Source: Agarophyton chilense | Taxonomy: Eukaryota > Rhodophyta > Florideophyceae > Gracilariales > Gracilariaceae | Assembly: GCA_030374765.1 (NCBI GenBank) | Contig: JARGXX010000086.1 | Coordinates: forward strand, 744,001 to 808,000 | Reading direction: 5' to 3' | DNA length: 64,000 nucleotides | Shown: piece after piece, positions 44,401 through 55,562 of the stretch | How positions within the stretch are numbered: position 1 is the first letter of the stretch | How the letters are laid out: each line of letters starts with the position of its first letter | Notes under the pieces: model-generated | What the model was told of the DNA's origin: nothing | The model's input: the letters and a program-made list of their open reading frames with translations, nothing else | The model's database searches: none | Position numbers and translations under genes: made by a program

Positions 44401-45409
44401 CATCTTTCTTCGCCACGAGGACAAGGGATCTTGCCCATTCGGATTGGTTTGGAGGCGCCGGCTTTCTGACTTGAGCTTTGCGCATCTTGTCCATCTGGTT
44501 GGCGACAATTTCCCTGCTTTTAAGGCCAGTACAGTATGGGTGCTGGAACTGTGGTGTAGCATCATCCTGAAGGCCAATGCGGTTTGTAGTGGCTCTGATT
44601 GTGCCCAATCTACCTGACCACATAACTTGGTATTCCCTGAGGAGATCAAGTACCTGAAGCCTATAGGATTCGAATTTTGCGTCGATGGCGACCGTCTCAT
44701 CCCAAGACTTGACGTCGTCGTCGAGAGTTGGCGTAGCAAAGTTATCCATTTGGACCTCCATAATGGCCACGAGCGTGGGTAGACTGATACCAATCACTGT
44801 AACTTTAGGTAACCGTACGGGTTTATCTCAGAAGTTGCTGATTGTGACGAAGAAGGGCCTGTTAGGGAGGATGTCCATTACTCCATTGGCCATCAAGGTA
44901 ATGTGCTTCAGAACCGTTTTCGAGTGGTTCTGATTCGTTACGAGACCTGAGGACTGGGAATGGACCAATACAGCGATTTGGGTCATCGGGGGTATCTTTA
45001 TGGCATTGGACAGGCGAACCTTATTGGAAGTCTTGTTTTCGGAGACAACCGCTCGTTTGCAGTTAGCTTCTTGCCCTGGAGCCGAACCAGTTATGGAGAT
45101 GGAAGTTGCACGGTAGAACGCGACTTTCCAAAGGCTTGGATAAACGGCCTTAATTTATCGGACGATAAAGGAGGTCCCTAGGCTTGCCTCAGTGCCCAAG
45201 CTAGGACATACAAGGAACCACGTGAAGACTTTGAACTGTCCGACCTGGAGGTAAAGTGGTACTATTCCTTTAATGTTCATTGGTCTACGTGATGCATCGG
45301 TAATCCTTGGGGTCTTGCTTGCCTGAACGAAATCTTTCCAACCCAGTGGGAGTAGCTTAAGATGGCCAAAGTTGGGGGCAGCACCTGTGTCTAATACAGC
45401 TGTGGTCAC
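41440..45409 (-). pseudogene. pol: Pro-pol of element D
   Basis: Protease 45409-45155 (AVLDTGAAPNF). RT 44797-43823 has VDYRKLNAVTKRSYPIPRM, YLDDVIIF and SFVALCNVY; connection and RNase H follow in 43795-43214 with TDHDSLRWLLKMTDE and ADALSRI. Integrase core 42700-42371 keeps AMDILGPL and LLTDNGSQF and reaches YHPQANG before a stop. The C-terminal part (42259-41507) has TGTTPFDLALRR-like AFTGTTPFDLALRR, then a chromodomain start (EYLIERIISAGRGG, YCVRWFSYKT) with stops inside the TWE/Q motif (to about 41440). At least eight lesions. Confidence 0.87.
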
Positions 45410-45876
45410 TCGAGAGTTGTTGGAACGAAGTCCTACGGCTACTCGAACTTCATAGTTTTCTTTCCTGAGGATACAGACGGGATCGTTACTGTGTTCCCAT
45501 TGTGGTTCATCCTGAGTGGTCCATTGTGGGTAGTTCGTATTTGGAGGTGAGGAGCTCTTTGGCTCATGACCGTCTAATTGGTTGGGACAGGGGCTTAAAG
45601 AGGGAGGATTTCCCTCGAGTCGTTCCTCTGGGAGTTTTCCGATGGGGTTTCCGTTTCTTTCTGAGGATAGAATTCTTCCACGGGGTCCTCCGTAGGATCT
45701 ACAATGGCGTGGACCTGTGGGGCTTTGATCAGAGAATCCGGAGGTGTGGCATAGCGTGAGCTTCCACGGGTCGCTTTGGTTCGTGGCTGTGCCCTGTTAT
45801 ACATTCCTTCGGATCTCCACACCCGGTAATTCTCTTCCCTTAAAGCTAGGAGATTTTTGCGTGCGTCCTCAGGCAG

Positions 45877-47848
45877 TTATCTCGTGCAGTCAAAAGGTTG
45901 GAACATTGAAAGGCAGAGTAAGCAAGCCCTTGGGGAGCGAACAAAAACATCCTTGCGGGGCAGAAAGGGAGAATACTTGGGTGTTGCTGTTCTAGTGGTC
46001 GCTGTAGTTCCCTGGGAGGTGTATGATGTAAGCCCGGACGAAGGAGCACTGAAATTGACCGCGAGGACGTCTCCCGTATCGGCGTACTGGAGTGAAGCAT
46101 GCATGTCCGACTCTGTGGAGCTAACAAAATGGGCTTGGTTGGGTTTATGCAATGGAGTTGCGTGTCCTCTGGTTATATCAGCGTTGCGCCTGAAGGTCCT
46201 ATAGGTTTTTTCATAACGCTTGGCGTAGGTAACGAGCCTTCGGAAGGAGTATTGCGGGTTTTCCGTGTGGTAATTGCGCACATATGTCCGAATGGCAGGG
46301 AGCAATACCCTGATGAAGTGACGTTTCATCCGTCCTTCGGATAACACGTTTCCACACCGGTAAGCCTTCTTCCATAGGTCGTCTGCGAAAGCCGATTCGG
46401 TCATGTTGGGACTCTGCCAAAAGGATATGACTTTCTGGTGGGCATCCATTATGACGTCATCCGTGGCGTAGGTTTCCAAGGGGTAATGAACAACCTACGG
46501 GGTATGACCTGAGGAGCTCACGGTCTTGAGCAGCCACGAGGTCATTTGTGCCAGATATCTTCGGCACGACTCGGTCACGCACCTGTTATGTAGTTATGTA
46601 AGGAAGAATTGGAAAAGGTACAGAACGGTGCCCTCGTGGACACCGTTCTGATCGCAGGCCGTACGAAACAAACTGAGAAACCCAAGGACAGCAATGGGAT
46701 CGGAACCCGAGAACTTGCCCGTAATGGTTAGTTGCATCCGCTTGGCCCATTTGGCGACTCTGCGGGCCACCGAACCAGAATATTTCGCGGACCTCTCGGC
46801 CAGCCGGTAGTTCCGGTAGTCTAGAACCTTGAGGGAAAGTTCGTTGGTTGTTGTCAGTGGTCTGAGCCCTCGAAAGGCAGCCTCATCCACTTCCGAGTCG
46901 GTCGTTTCGGTCGAGGCCGATTCGGAATCACTCGCGTTCGAATGGTCTCTTCTTTTACTTTTTTTGTTCTTCTTTCTCCTGCAGTTGCTTCTTTTCTTTC
47001 CAGCGGAATAGGTACCTAAAGGATCGATTTCTCTATCATCCGATGGAGCCCTGAGGTCGCTGTATCTCATATAATCCGTCGGGTGGGGCAAGCGGTCTGT
47101 CTTCTAGACGCGGAGCTTCTCTTCTGCTGCTCGCTTGTCTTATCCTTGGATTTTCCTGATGGGAAACCGGACTCTCATCTAGACGCGAAGCTTCTTTTCT
47201 GCTCCTAGATTGTCCCACCATGGGGTTTTCTTGATGGTTTTCTCGGCGAGGGGTGGATAATGCCGCCAGTCCTGGGGGTTCGGTAGGAGGTTGCCATATG
47301 GAGACCAGATGGTTAATTTGTGGTGGAGTGGTCCTAGGGACCAATTTGCCTGCCTGGCGGGTGACTGCTCCTTGAACGGCCTGCAGGAGAAAGTCTTTGA
47401 ATAAGTCACACTCTAATACCTTAGGGACGATTCGTGCGATGAGGTAATCCGTATGGTCAGCGATCGCCGTAGCGAGAAGCACGTCTATAATGGAATCCAC
47501 GTGGGTTGAGCAGAGCTCACGGAGACGGGGCCATAGATGGTCGTCAAGCCCTGCGGGCATGTTTTCTCTAATTTATTCGGTCTGGTGGGTTTCTACTTGA
47601 GGTTTCCCTGGCCTAGAGGTGGCCTTAGTGAGGCGTTCGCGTTAACGCGCTGCCACCGTGGGTTCTCGGCGAATCCTTTCAGGGTTATCCAGGGGGGTCA
47701 GTACTTCTTTCGGCTGGCTCCTCGTGCTCCTACGATCGCTAGAAGTATCAATTTGAGGGCCAGGCGACATCGCCGGCGTTGTAGTCGCACTTCGTCTTGC
47801 CGTAGGAGTCCTATGGTCTGGTCGGTTGGGTGTGTTTCCTGCATCCAT
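45877..47848 (-). pseudogene. gag: Gag of element D, fragmented
   Basis: Likely start MDAGNTPNRPDHRTP near 47848. Pieces: 47560-47036 (N-terminal helical part), 47091-46594 (Ser/Lys-rich RRKKNKKSKRRDHSNASDSE, then FSGSDPIAVLGFLSLFRTA, the capsid core also seen in A and C'), and 46479-45877 (YRCGNV, then CLLCLS...FDCT, a damaged CCHC knuckle). Between 45877 and the protease the frame is Pro/Glu-rich. Confidence 0.8.
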
Positions 47849-47952
47849 AATGGCGGTTGCTTCTGTACTTCTGATCCGTTGGGGAATTAAACCAATGGTT
47901 AGAATCCGGATAATTCTTCGTTCCAGTGGTCCGTTCATCTATTCCTAGAGGA

Positions 47953-47970
47953 TTCTAAGTCGGGAGACCA
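47953..47970 (-). promoter_or_regulatory. Primer binding site of element D
   Basis: TGGTCTCCCGACTTAGAA on the element strand, 3 nt from the 5' LTR, identical to those of A and C'. The identity to A extends three bases further. Confidence 0.8.
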
Positions 47971-47973
47971 AAA

Positions 47974-48419
47974 TGAAATGCAATGAAGGGTGGTTCAGCG
48001 TACCGGTCTCGACCGGTGGTAGCGTGGTAGAGCGAGTCCAAAGGTTCGAATCCTTGACGGCGGCACTCCCAGAGTACTTGGTGCAATAGGCTGGCGTTTA
48101 CTGCGTAGTCCTACAGGTTGGAGCTACGGAAACGATGGCTTGAAAACCAAAGGGTGGAACTAATATACCGAAGGGAGTTATCTAGTATCCTAACAGTGCC
48201 TAACGTACTCTAAGGGAGAAGCGTCACTCGAGCCAAGTAAATAGTACTGGCGAGGCGCTGGGATCTCAATGACACTGTAATGCTAATCTGTTACACTAAT
48301 TAAAATAAATTAGTAATCTACATGAGTCCACCTGAAGTCAACACGTCCACGTGTTGCCTTTAAGAGAGCTCAAGGCCCGGGGGCTTACAAAGCTCAACCG
48401 TTATCATCGCTCCTTCACA
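47974..48419 (-). repeat. 5' LTR of element D
   Basis: 446 bp, TGAAATGCAATG...CTCCTTCACA, aligned to 39512-39959 with many substitutions. It contains the second A-box/B-box-like pair (48017-48034 and 48043-48053). Confidence 0.88.
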
Positions 48420-49930
48420 CACCCCCAAAATCCCCTTTACTGCAAGCGGTAAATACTTTCCGTATGACGTAGAAAACAATAAATGCCTCTGGCCCCCGCG
48501 TCAAACCTCCCTGTCCATCGCCGCCAGAACGCAAACAATCCACGCATCCAGTTCTTCGAGATGCATCACCGTCCCATCCATGTATTGATTTCCCTCTCCT
48601 TTTCCATCTTAACATCGTACCCTATGAACTCGTCCAGCACTTCCACCGCAACTCCATTCCTGAAGTACAAATCTACATCATCAAATCTTCTGAACCTCGG
48701 AAGAGCCCTCGAACCCGAATATATCAGATCTTCACTCTGGCGCATGCGCCATGCCGATAGCCTTCTCGTTCCATCCTCATCCCCCTTCCAAAACGTATCT
48801 CGCGCCTCTTTTATCTGCTTCCTCAATTCCATTCCGAGCTCCGTGTCCTCCTGAAACTTCACACGCCATTCAATCAAGTCTTAACCCAGCAGCCCAAACA
48901 GTCTGTTACGTGCAACCCGCTTTCGTACCACCTACAACATCACTCAGCGTCTGTCTCATCCGCTGTTTCAAACACCTAGCCTCACTCATCTCCTCAACGC
49001 ACTCCTTCTTCCTCCCCGTAGTAGTTATGGACTCGCACCGTTTCTCTTCCACCTTCGTGCCCACAACCTACTTCAGCAACGTATTTTTTCCCCTTTGAAA
49101 TTGCGGCGTGTACGCCCTCATCTCGGTCTTCACTTGAAAGGGACAATTCAATACTATCTCGTTCGGCCCTACCACAAAATAATCTCTTCATTTTGCGCTC
49201 CGACCATCTCACTTCGATTCATCCAATTCCTTTCAACCACCTTGGTCTTGAAGCAGAGGTTCGACGCCTCCAGCTTCGAATAATGTATAATCCTGTCATA
49301 TACATACCGTAAAAACCCATAAAAGCTCTACTATACTCCAATGTCATACATACGTCGCTTCGCCATCTCTCTCGATTCACACCCTTTCCTTCCACTTTTC
49401 GGATTGTTTAACGCCTCGTTCAAGCTGTCCACTAACACATTCTGTCCACTTATCTCCCCCCTCAAGCGATCCACTTCCTTCTATGTCAACTCCAGACTCA
49501 CCATCACACTAAAGAAATTATCCTTCAACTTACTCAACTCCGCTTTCACAGCATTTAAATTCTGAAACAAAGCACTACGTGGTGACATACTGACATTTTC
49601 CTCCGAAGCCTCTGCACCATCTTATTCGTTCGCTGAAAGAGATCGTCCTCTTCCGCTTTTATCTCTTTCATAGTCACCCATACAAGTCCTCCCTGCCATT
49701 ACCGGTACTATTATTGTTCTTCTCACACGCATGCCATCGGAATTCTTCGATCTAATTCTTACTCCGAGCCCCTGTTCTCCACCAGACGCACTTAAAAACG
49801 CCCTCTCAAAACATGAAGCCCTTCTTCTTTTCTATCTGCTACTATGTTCTCGTATTCTACTCCTCTTATTCGCCGTGTTCCTATTTCTCGCCATTTTTAT
49901 CGTCTTCTCGACGGTTCTCTTGTGAGCTAT
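48420..49930 (-). pseudogene. Decayed minus-strand coding tract, coiled-coil type
   Basis: Minus-strand frames read like a real but broken protein. 48877-48566 gives WRVKFQEDTELGMELRKQIK, DDVDLYFRNGVAVEVLDEFI and GYDVKMEKEREINTW. Near 49565-49400 one frame reads QNLNAVKAELSKLKDNFFS, then KEVDRLRG and, after a shift, GEISGQNVLVDSLNEALNNP, a heptad-like pattern. Multiple stops and shifts. The family is not recognised. It appears to be the far side of the tract interrupted by element D. Confidence 0.45.
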
Positions 49931-52372
49931 CCTTCTGCAGCGTTTTTTTGGCGTTTTGAATAGTTTCTCTCGACTTTGGTTTCGTACTAAACCTCTCTTC
50001 TAGTCGGACGGGTATCCTATCCTTTGAATCTGCCGTAGTACATTTGATCCCTGTGCGGTCAGCTGGTGTTTTGAATATGAAAGATATTAAAACTCAACAC
50101 GTTAAATGCCACTAAATGTGCCGTTGCCAGTCTGCAATCACTATTAGAGAGGTCGCAAATTCGGGCGAGTCTTGGCTGGCCACTCAATTAGTTCCATAAT
50201 TTGTTCGGTGGTTGCATCCTGTAATCATGTGCAAGACTTCGATTAATCCCAATCCCATAGTAGCGACTTTGCCACTTTGTACTGAGTTCCACATACATAT
50301 TTGCGACAAAGGAACTATCAGAACGCCTAAGTAGTATAATAAAGGAGTCAGGTTTTGGTTGCCGCGTCACATCACATCACATCAAAATGGCGCCCACAAA
50401 AACTGCAAAAAGCCCATGAAACTATGACACTCAAAAGCAGCAATTACGAAGCATTTTTTTCTCGTTATCCACTTTTGGAATGTCGTTAAAAGTGGTAATG
50501 TCAAGAGTCAGGCTGTCATTACAATGCGCGGATTGACCCAAGATTGAAGGAGAGAGAAGTTTCGGCGATGCAACTCGATGTCGAACGGAGGGCGGCGCGG
50601 ACGTATCAAAGCTTCACTTTGAACTAACCTAATAACGATTCTTTTTTTTTTTTTTTTCTATTCAATCAAATGTCTTCATGCCAGAGTCCTCTCGATCCTG
50701 CAATGGTGCGCACACAAGTGCGAGCCTCACCACTCCTCCTCATCCACGAGGGCAATCTTGTTCTTCTCAAGCGCCGCGCCTTCTCGGAGCGATAGCACTA
50801 TCAAAACGGGTTCAATATACCGCTCCGCGCGGAGTCGTTCAACTTTCCTCCTACATTTTCTTGAAGGACACATTTCATGTGAGAAGCCTCTGGCTCCTCA
50901 ATGAGTAAGATTTCTTCCTCTAAAAATTGCGCTCGTTCCGTGTATAGTCTTGTTTCGCCAATATTCACGGTACGTTGAGGATTGATGTTGTTTTTCCTTT
51001 TAATGTGCTGAATTTGAGCAAAATATGTTGTCAGACACTCCGCGTTTGATGCGTAAACCCGTACGTAATTCTGAGGCTGGACTATGCAGTAAATAATTTG
51101 GGCAGAGTGGCAGTTATCAAAGGCTTACAAGATCTTGTCACCCGGACGATCATTTCGAAAACAAATCAGGCTTCTACACCATGCGGGAAACTGCACTACG
51201 AACATTCTACTGGCTTCCTTCAAATCGTTTCTGTAAAGTGCTCTGCCGTGATCCGCGTAACGTTGAAACATTTAACAGATGTTGATTTCTTCACCAACTT
51301 TGAGTGATCTTCCGAAGGTTACCGCATATTTGCTCTGGTTGTTTTGAGTGTATCGGTACCAGAAAGTGCTTGGAGTCTAGCACAAACCACCATTACGGGT
51401 TTTAAAAACGCCGCATCTTTCTAAACAAGCTTTGTAGTGCGCTTGTATTGTCTGTCAGGATTTTCGAATCTTGTCCGCGCTTGAAAATCGATCACGATGT
51501 TGCCGGCAGATGGAGGTATGCGGGGCACAATGACTGCTTGATAGTAGAGCAATGGAGAGAAAAAATGATTGTTGATGTTTGTAGGTATGAGTTGTTGAGA
51601 ACGTGGGCTTTCCGGTGCTGGGTCTTTTTATAAAATTGTTCGATGCACATGGTCATGACAAAAGCGGTAGTTTGTAGTTTAATCTCGTTTGTAGGCGAAA
51701 AAAGAATATATGTATTGGTCTAATTTGTTTTGAATCGCTTTTGATGATATCTCAGATACTGAATAAGGCTTAGTCATTTACTTGAAGGAAATAAAAAGAT
51801 GAAGTACCACTCGCTTTGTGCAGACTGGTAAACTTATATGGTACAGCATAAGTCGAACGTGGTGCATGGGTTTTGTTCTGGGCATGGAGTGAAGTAACAA
51901 AATGAGTTGAGCTTCAAAACGTAAGGATATTGTTAAACTCGTATTGGATATTGAGCAAGACCGAGTCGAGCCTGACGATGTGGCCATCGAAAGTGGTGGT
52001 TGCAAGGTTGTTTTGGTCGGTTTGGTGGTTTTGTTGACCTTGTAAGTTTAGTGGAGAGACGTGGGAACTGAATTCTGGGTGGCTCTCTGTTTAGAATGTG
52101 GGTATAGAGGTCGAAAGAAGTTGGTCTTTCCGAAACAAGAATGGATGTCGATTGCGAAAAACCTAGATTGTTTCAAACAACCACCCAAAAGTCACAATCT
52201 GCTTTTGTTTCAATACGAGGACACATGTCCAATACCGAGGGCACCCCTCTGTACGTTTTTGTTTCGTTCGGAAATTCCGTTTCCAACTTAATGAGTCACA
52301 AACTGGAGGTTTACGAAACGTTTTTGCGATTGATTAAACTCTCTAATAGGGATCTTACGGTAGGAGTTTTCT
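49931..52372. other. Long region without a recognisable gene
   Basis: 2.4 kb with only short frames. It contains a run of about 16 T at 50642-50657 and CACATCACATCACATC near 50370-50385. Nothing supports a gene strongly. Confidence 0.5.
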
Positions 52373-52423
52373 GCAAAACTTGTGAGGTACTTGTGTGCAT
52401 TAGACAATCCTCACAAGTTTTGC
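52373..52423. repeat. Perfect 15-bp stem hairpin
   Basis: GCAAAACTTGTGAGG (52373-52387) and its exact reverse complement (52409-52423) are separated by 21 bases. It lies about 160-200 bp outside the Harbinger transposase frame. Confidence 0.85.
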
Positions 52424-52578
52424 GCATCAGTTAAATTAACTGCAGAAGCCAAACGTTACGGCATGGCTAAAAATGAGCAATGCAAAAAGCTCCCTGAGTA
52501 TTAGCCCCCTCGTACTCGCACCCTCGTACTGGCACATTATCTGTAGCACTACCGCTTGCTAGCATTATTCCCCACATC

Positions 52579-53772
52579 ATGCCTTTGCATCGACAAAAGG
52601 ACCATGCCAAGCATCTCCAAGTGCGACGCGCCGTCGGCTGGCAAGTCGCATTACAACTCGTCGCGCGCAGACGTATGCTGCGAAACAATAGGACGACAAC
52701 TACAACTAACAATAGCCTTCTTTATATAGCTACTGCTCTGTTTCAGTCCTTTGCCCTCGACTATGAGCTGCGACGGTTACTAGTCAGCCGTTTATCCTCC
52801 TCAGACTTTACCTTGAACTTTAACGCGCTAACTGACGAACAGTGTCTACTGTACTTCCGCTTTTGCAAGCGTGATATGCCTGAAATCATAGATGCTATAT
52901 CATGGCCGTCTACGCGTACTAGCACGCAGCGTAACAGTTATAGAACTAACACTCTCTTATCTACTTTTGTACTGCTTCGTCGTTTCGTTTCCCCTTGCCG
53001 ATGGAAAGATTTAGAGCTCCTATTCGGCAAACACTCCTCGCAACTGTCCGAAATATTTTGGGAGGTCCTCGAAGAGTTGTATAAGGCACGTGGGCACCTT
53101 TTAAGTAAGGACATTTGTCCTCAGTTTATCCAGCAACATGGGTGGAGGTACGCTGCCGCTGTGGAGGGAAAAAGTGGTGCCTTGGACAATTGTGTTGGCA
53201 TTATCGACGGAACAGTCATCGGAGTTGCAAGAACTGGGGGACATGCTCTACAAAATGCAGTATATAATGGCCACTAGAAGAAGCATGCCCTGAAGTTACA
53301 AGTGGTGATGTCCCCAGACGGGTTGATACAACATACCCACGGACCACTTGAAGGACGTCGTCATCACTGGACACCTTATGTTAATAGTGAGATGGATAGA
53401 CAACTAGAGGCAGCATTGCTAGGTAGTGAGTATCAGTTCTGTATATACGGAAATAGTGGTTATAAATTTAGGTTATATCTGGAGGTCCCATTTCAAGGTG
53501 CAGTGCTGTCAGAGGAGATGCATGCGTTTAATGCAGCGATGAGCAAGGTAAGGGTATGTGTGGAATAGATTTTTATGGAGGTTAAGTTGCACTGGAGTAC
53601 GGGGGACTTCAAGCGCAAGATGAGAATCCGGCAGTCACCAGTCGGACTTGTGTACAGTGCGGCCATGTTGCTTGCCAACATTAAGAACTGCAGGCACCAC
53701 AACAAGGTGTCGCAGTACTTCGAATGCGAGCCGCCGTCCCTTGACGAATACCTTGCACATAAGGATGAGTAA
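52579..53772 (+). pseudogene. PIF/Harbinger transposase, two in-frame stops
   Basis: One continuous frame with only two TAG codons (53274-53276 and 53566-53568). Residues 60-232 have the N-terminal helical region ending LDNCVGIIDGTVIGVARTGG, with the first catalytic Asp (IIDGT) and HALQNAVYNGH. After the first stop: KHALKLQVVMSPDGLIQHTH, GPLEGRRHHWT, FCIYGNSGYKFRLYLEVPF (the family has GDSGY; the second catalytic Asp is Asn here) and AFNAAMSKVRVCVE, where the third acidic residue is kept. After the second stop, in place of a Trp codon: MEVKLHWSTGDFKRKMRIRQ, SPVGLVYSAAMLL and FECEPPSLDEYLAHK. Confidence 0.88.
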
Positions 53773-53993
53773 CGCAGGACGAAGGAGCGTGGTCGTAGGG
53801 AACGCGGCCCTCCGCGAGGAGCGGGAATCGGGGCGGAGCCCCAGCCGCTGATGCTGTAGCTGCGTTGTGGGTCTCTAGGGGGGGTTTCGGGCAGCTCAGG
53901 GAGGTTTTGAGTGCTTAGTGAACACCGGGATGTTGAAGTGAAGACGTGGTGGAGGTGTGGAACTTTGGAGGTCGAAACAGTTTGATGCTGTCT

Positions 53994-55250
53994 TTATTCT
54001 TCGTCTATTTTACGATGGAACATATCCACAATCAGCTTAAACTTCTCCAACTCTACCTTGCTCTGTAATTCCCGTTCATCGCGCCTCATTTCCCGCTCAT
54101 GCTGCATCTCGTTGCGTCGCTCGATGCGGTCTTTTTCTCGCTCCTCACGCTCAAATGTGAGTCTGTCGCGTTCCAGTGCAAGCTTTTGCTCGTCCAAACT
54201 CAATTGTGCGGTATCGGAGGCATGTATGGTCTCTCCAAAAGAAGCCAGGTCGAGGCCAAATTCAGATGACGCGGCTCGCTTGCTACGCCTTTGGCGTTTC
54301 ACACGTCGATTACCATCGCCGTTTCCGTCGTCTACATTCTGCGGTGATTCAACAGACGCACCCCCAACATCCTCTGCGCCGCTAAATTCTTCGCCGGTTT
54401 CTCCCGAACTCCTCTTTTTCTTTCTACTTGTAGCCATTTCTACGATACGACGCCCAGCGGAAAGCTTCCGATCCTCAATAGCCTTTGCCCGTTCCTTCTC
54501 GGACTCCTTCTGCTTGGTCAGATCAGCAGTCTCCTCTCGCATTGCTAAAAGCAGCTCTTCGGCTTCCGTCACCTCCCAACCTACCCCTGACATCATAGAG
54601 AGCTTCAAAGCGCTACTTTTGAAATCCTTTTGAAGGCGATTGTAGCGATCTTGAACGTTTGTGCCCTCTAGGTCCTTCTTAAACTTTTTAGATATCACCA
54701 AAGCGTTTTTGACGGACTCAAACTGCTTCCCCTTCTGATCGTAGCTCTCGATGTGAGCGTTCTGAGCCGCCACCTCCCGCAGGATCATCAATTCCTGCTC
54801 CGGCGTGAAGACAGACTTTCTTCCCCTTTGTTGCTTGTTGTTTGAAGTCGGGGAGGGATCGTTAGCGCCGTCAGACGTTTTCGACGGGCACTGCAATGTT
54901 GACGGCGGTGCGGGAGTGTCCGTGGCTGAAGGGGAAGCAGATGCAGCGGGTAGGGGTTTCGGGAATAGAGACAGATTATCGGAGAGTTTTTGAGGTAAAG
55001 GAGATACTAAGGAGACTGCTGCAGTTGTGGGTAGAGGTGGAAGGTCGGGGAGAGGTTGGGACTCAGGTGTGGTGATGACTTGAGACTGGGGTGGCTTAGG
55101 AAACTCAGCCTGGTTTGGTTCCTTACCCCCCATTTTGGGGGTGACGGTGTTGCTGCCTTGCAAAAAAACCTCAGGCATGGAAGGGCTTATCGTTACATAG
55201 GGATGGAAAAGAGGCGTCTTTTGGCGCGAACTTATTGGGTACTTGTTCAC
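53994..55250 (-). CDS. Myb/SANT-like DNA-binding protein of the Harbinger element
   Basis: An intact 418-codon frame. In-frame ATGs at 55178 and 55133 are alternative starts, and the first 40 residues may be leader. Residues 40-140 are Pro/Ser-rich. A Myb/SANT-like trihelical domain lies at about 142-215 (RGRKSVFTPEQELMILREV, then VQDRYNRLQKDF). A basic cluster (RRVKRQRRSKRAA, near 315-330) could be a nuclear signal. The C-terminus from about 345 is a long charged coiled coil (LALERDRLTFEREEREKDR). In this superfamily the Myb-like partner binds element ends and brings the transposase into the nucleus. It is open although the transposase has stops, so it may still act in trans or have been kept for a host role. 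Confidence 0.82.
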   Translation of the reverse strand: MNKYPISSRQKTPLFHPYVTISPSMPEVFLQGSNTVTPKMGGKEPNQAEFPKPPQSQVITTPESQPLPDLPPLPTTAAVSLVSPLPQKLSDNLSLFPKPLPAASASPSATDTPAPPSTLQCPSKTSDGANDPSPTSNNKQQRGRKSVFTPEQELMILREVAAQNAHIESYDQKGKQFESVKNALVISKKFKKDLEGTNVQDRYNRLQKDFKSSALKLSMMSGVGWEVTEAEELLLAMREETADLTKQKESEKERAKAIEDRKLSAGRRIVEMATSRKKKRSSGETGEEFSGAEDVGGASVESPQNVDDGNGDGNRRVKRQRRSKRAASSEFGLDLASFGETIHASDTAQLSLDEQKLALERDRLTFEREEREKDRIERRNEMQHEREMRRDERELQSKVELEKFKLIVDMFHRKIDEE

Positions 55251-55562
55251 AGCCTTTACAGACGGGTTGTGGCTAAACAGTCACATTTGAGCATTGTTTG
55301 TCACAAGCTTTTGCAGAATTTCTGCAATGGTCTGTAATGCTGTAATGATAATGCACACAACTGTTTCAATATTTGCAGCAATGTCCTACCGTAAACTCGC
55401 TAATGACTCCTTTCTTGCGTAATCTGTCACAGGTGGTGCCAAGTTCTGTGCATACAGAAATTATGGTTTTAGGATTTACCCGTTGCGTTTTTCCAAGCCT
55501 ATACAACAGGTTTATCCACCGTATTTGTATTCACAATCAAGCATCTTATACAAAAAGTCCTT
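55251..55562. other. Spacer, nothing recognised
   Basis: About 310 bases with short frames only. It includes the presumed right end of the Harbinger element and the promoter of the next ORF. Confidence 0.4.

Larger units (their letters stand above)
39512..48419 (-). mobile_element. Ty3/gypsy element D, full length but decayed
   Basis: LTRs at 39512-39959 and 47974-48419 (448 and 446 bp, TG...CA) flank gag (about 47848-45877), protease, RT, RNase H, integrase and chromodomain (45409-41440), all on the minus strand. The region 39973-41240 next to the 3' LTR holds plus-strand frames. The LTRs differ more than those of A and gag-pol has many stops, so it is older than A, C and C'. No target-site duplication is visible (AAGAC left, CACCC right). 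Confidence 0.9.
52579..55250. mobile_element. PIF/Harbinger element with convergent transposase and Myb-like gene
   Basis: A DDE_4 transposase frame (52579-53772, plus) and a Myb/SANT-like gene (55250-53994, minus) face each other with 221 bp between stops, the usual two-gene content of PIF/Harbinger elements. I could not identify the terminal inverted repeats or the 3-bp target duplication, so only the coding limits are given. Confidence 0.8.

Noticed and set aside
50703-50793. Short plus-strand frame (MVRTQVRASPLLLIHEGNLV...) that resembles the first strand of a Nudix domain.
   Set aside because: It ends after about 30 codons and no Nudix box (G-x5-E-x7-R-E-x-x-E-E) follows in any frame.
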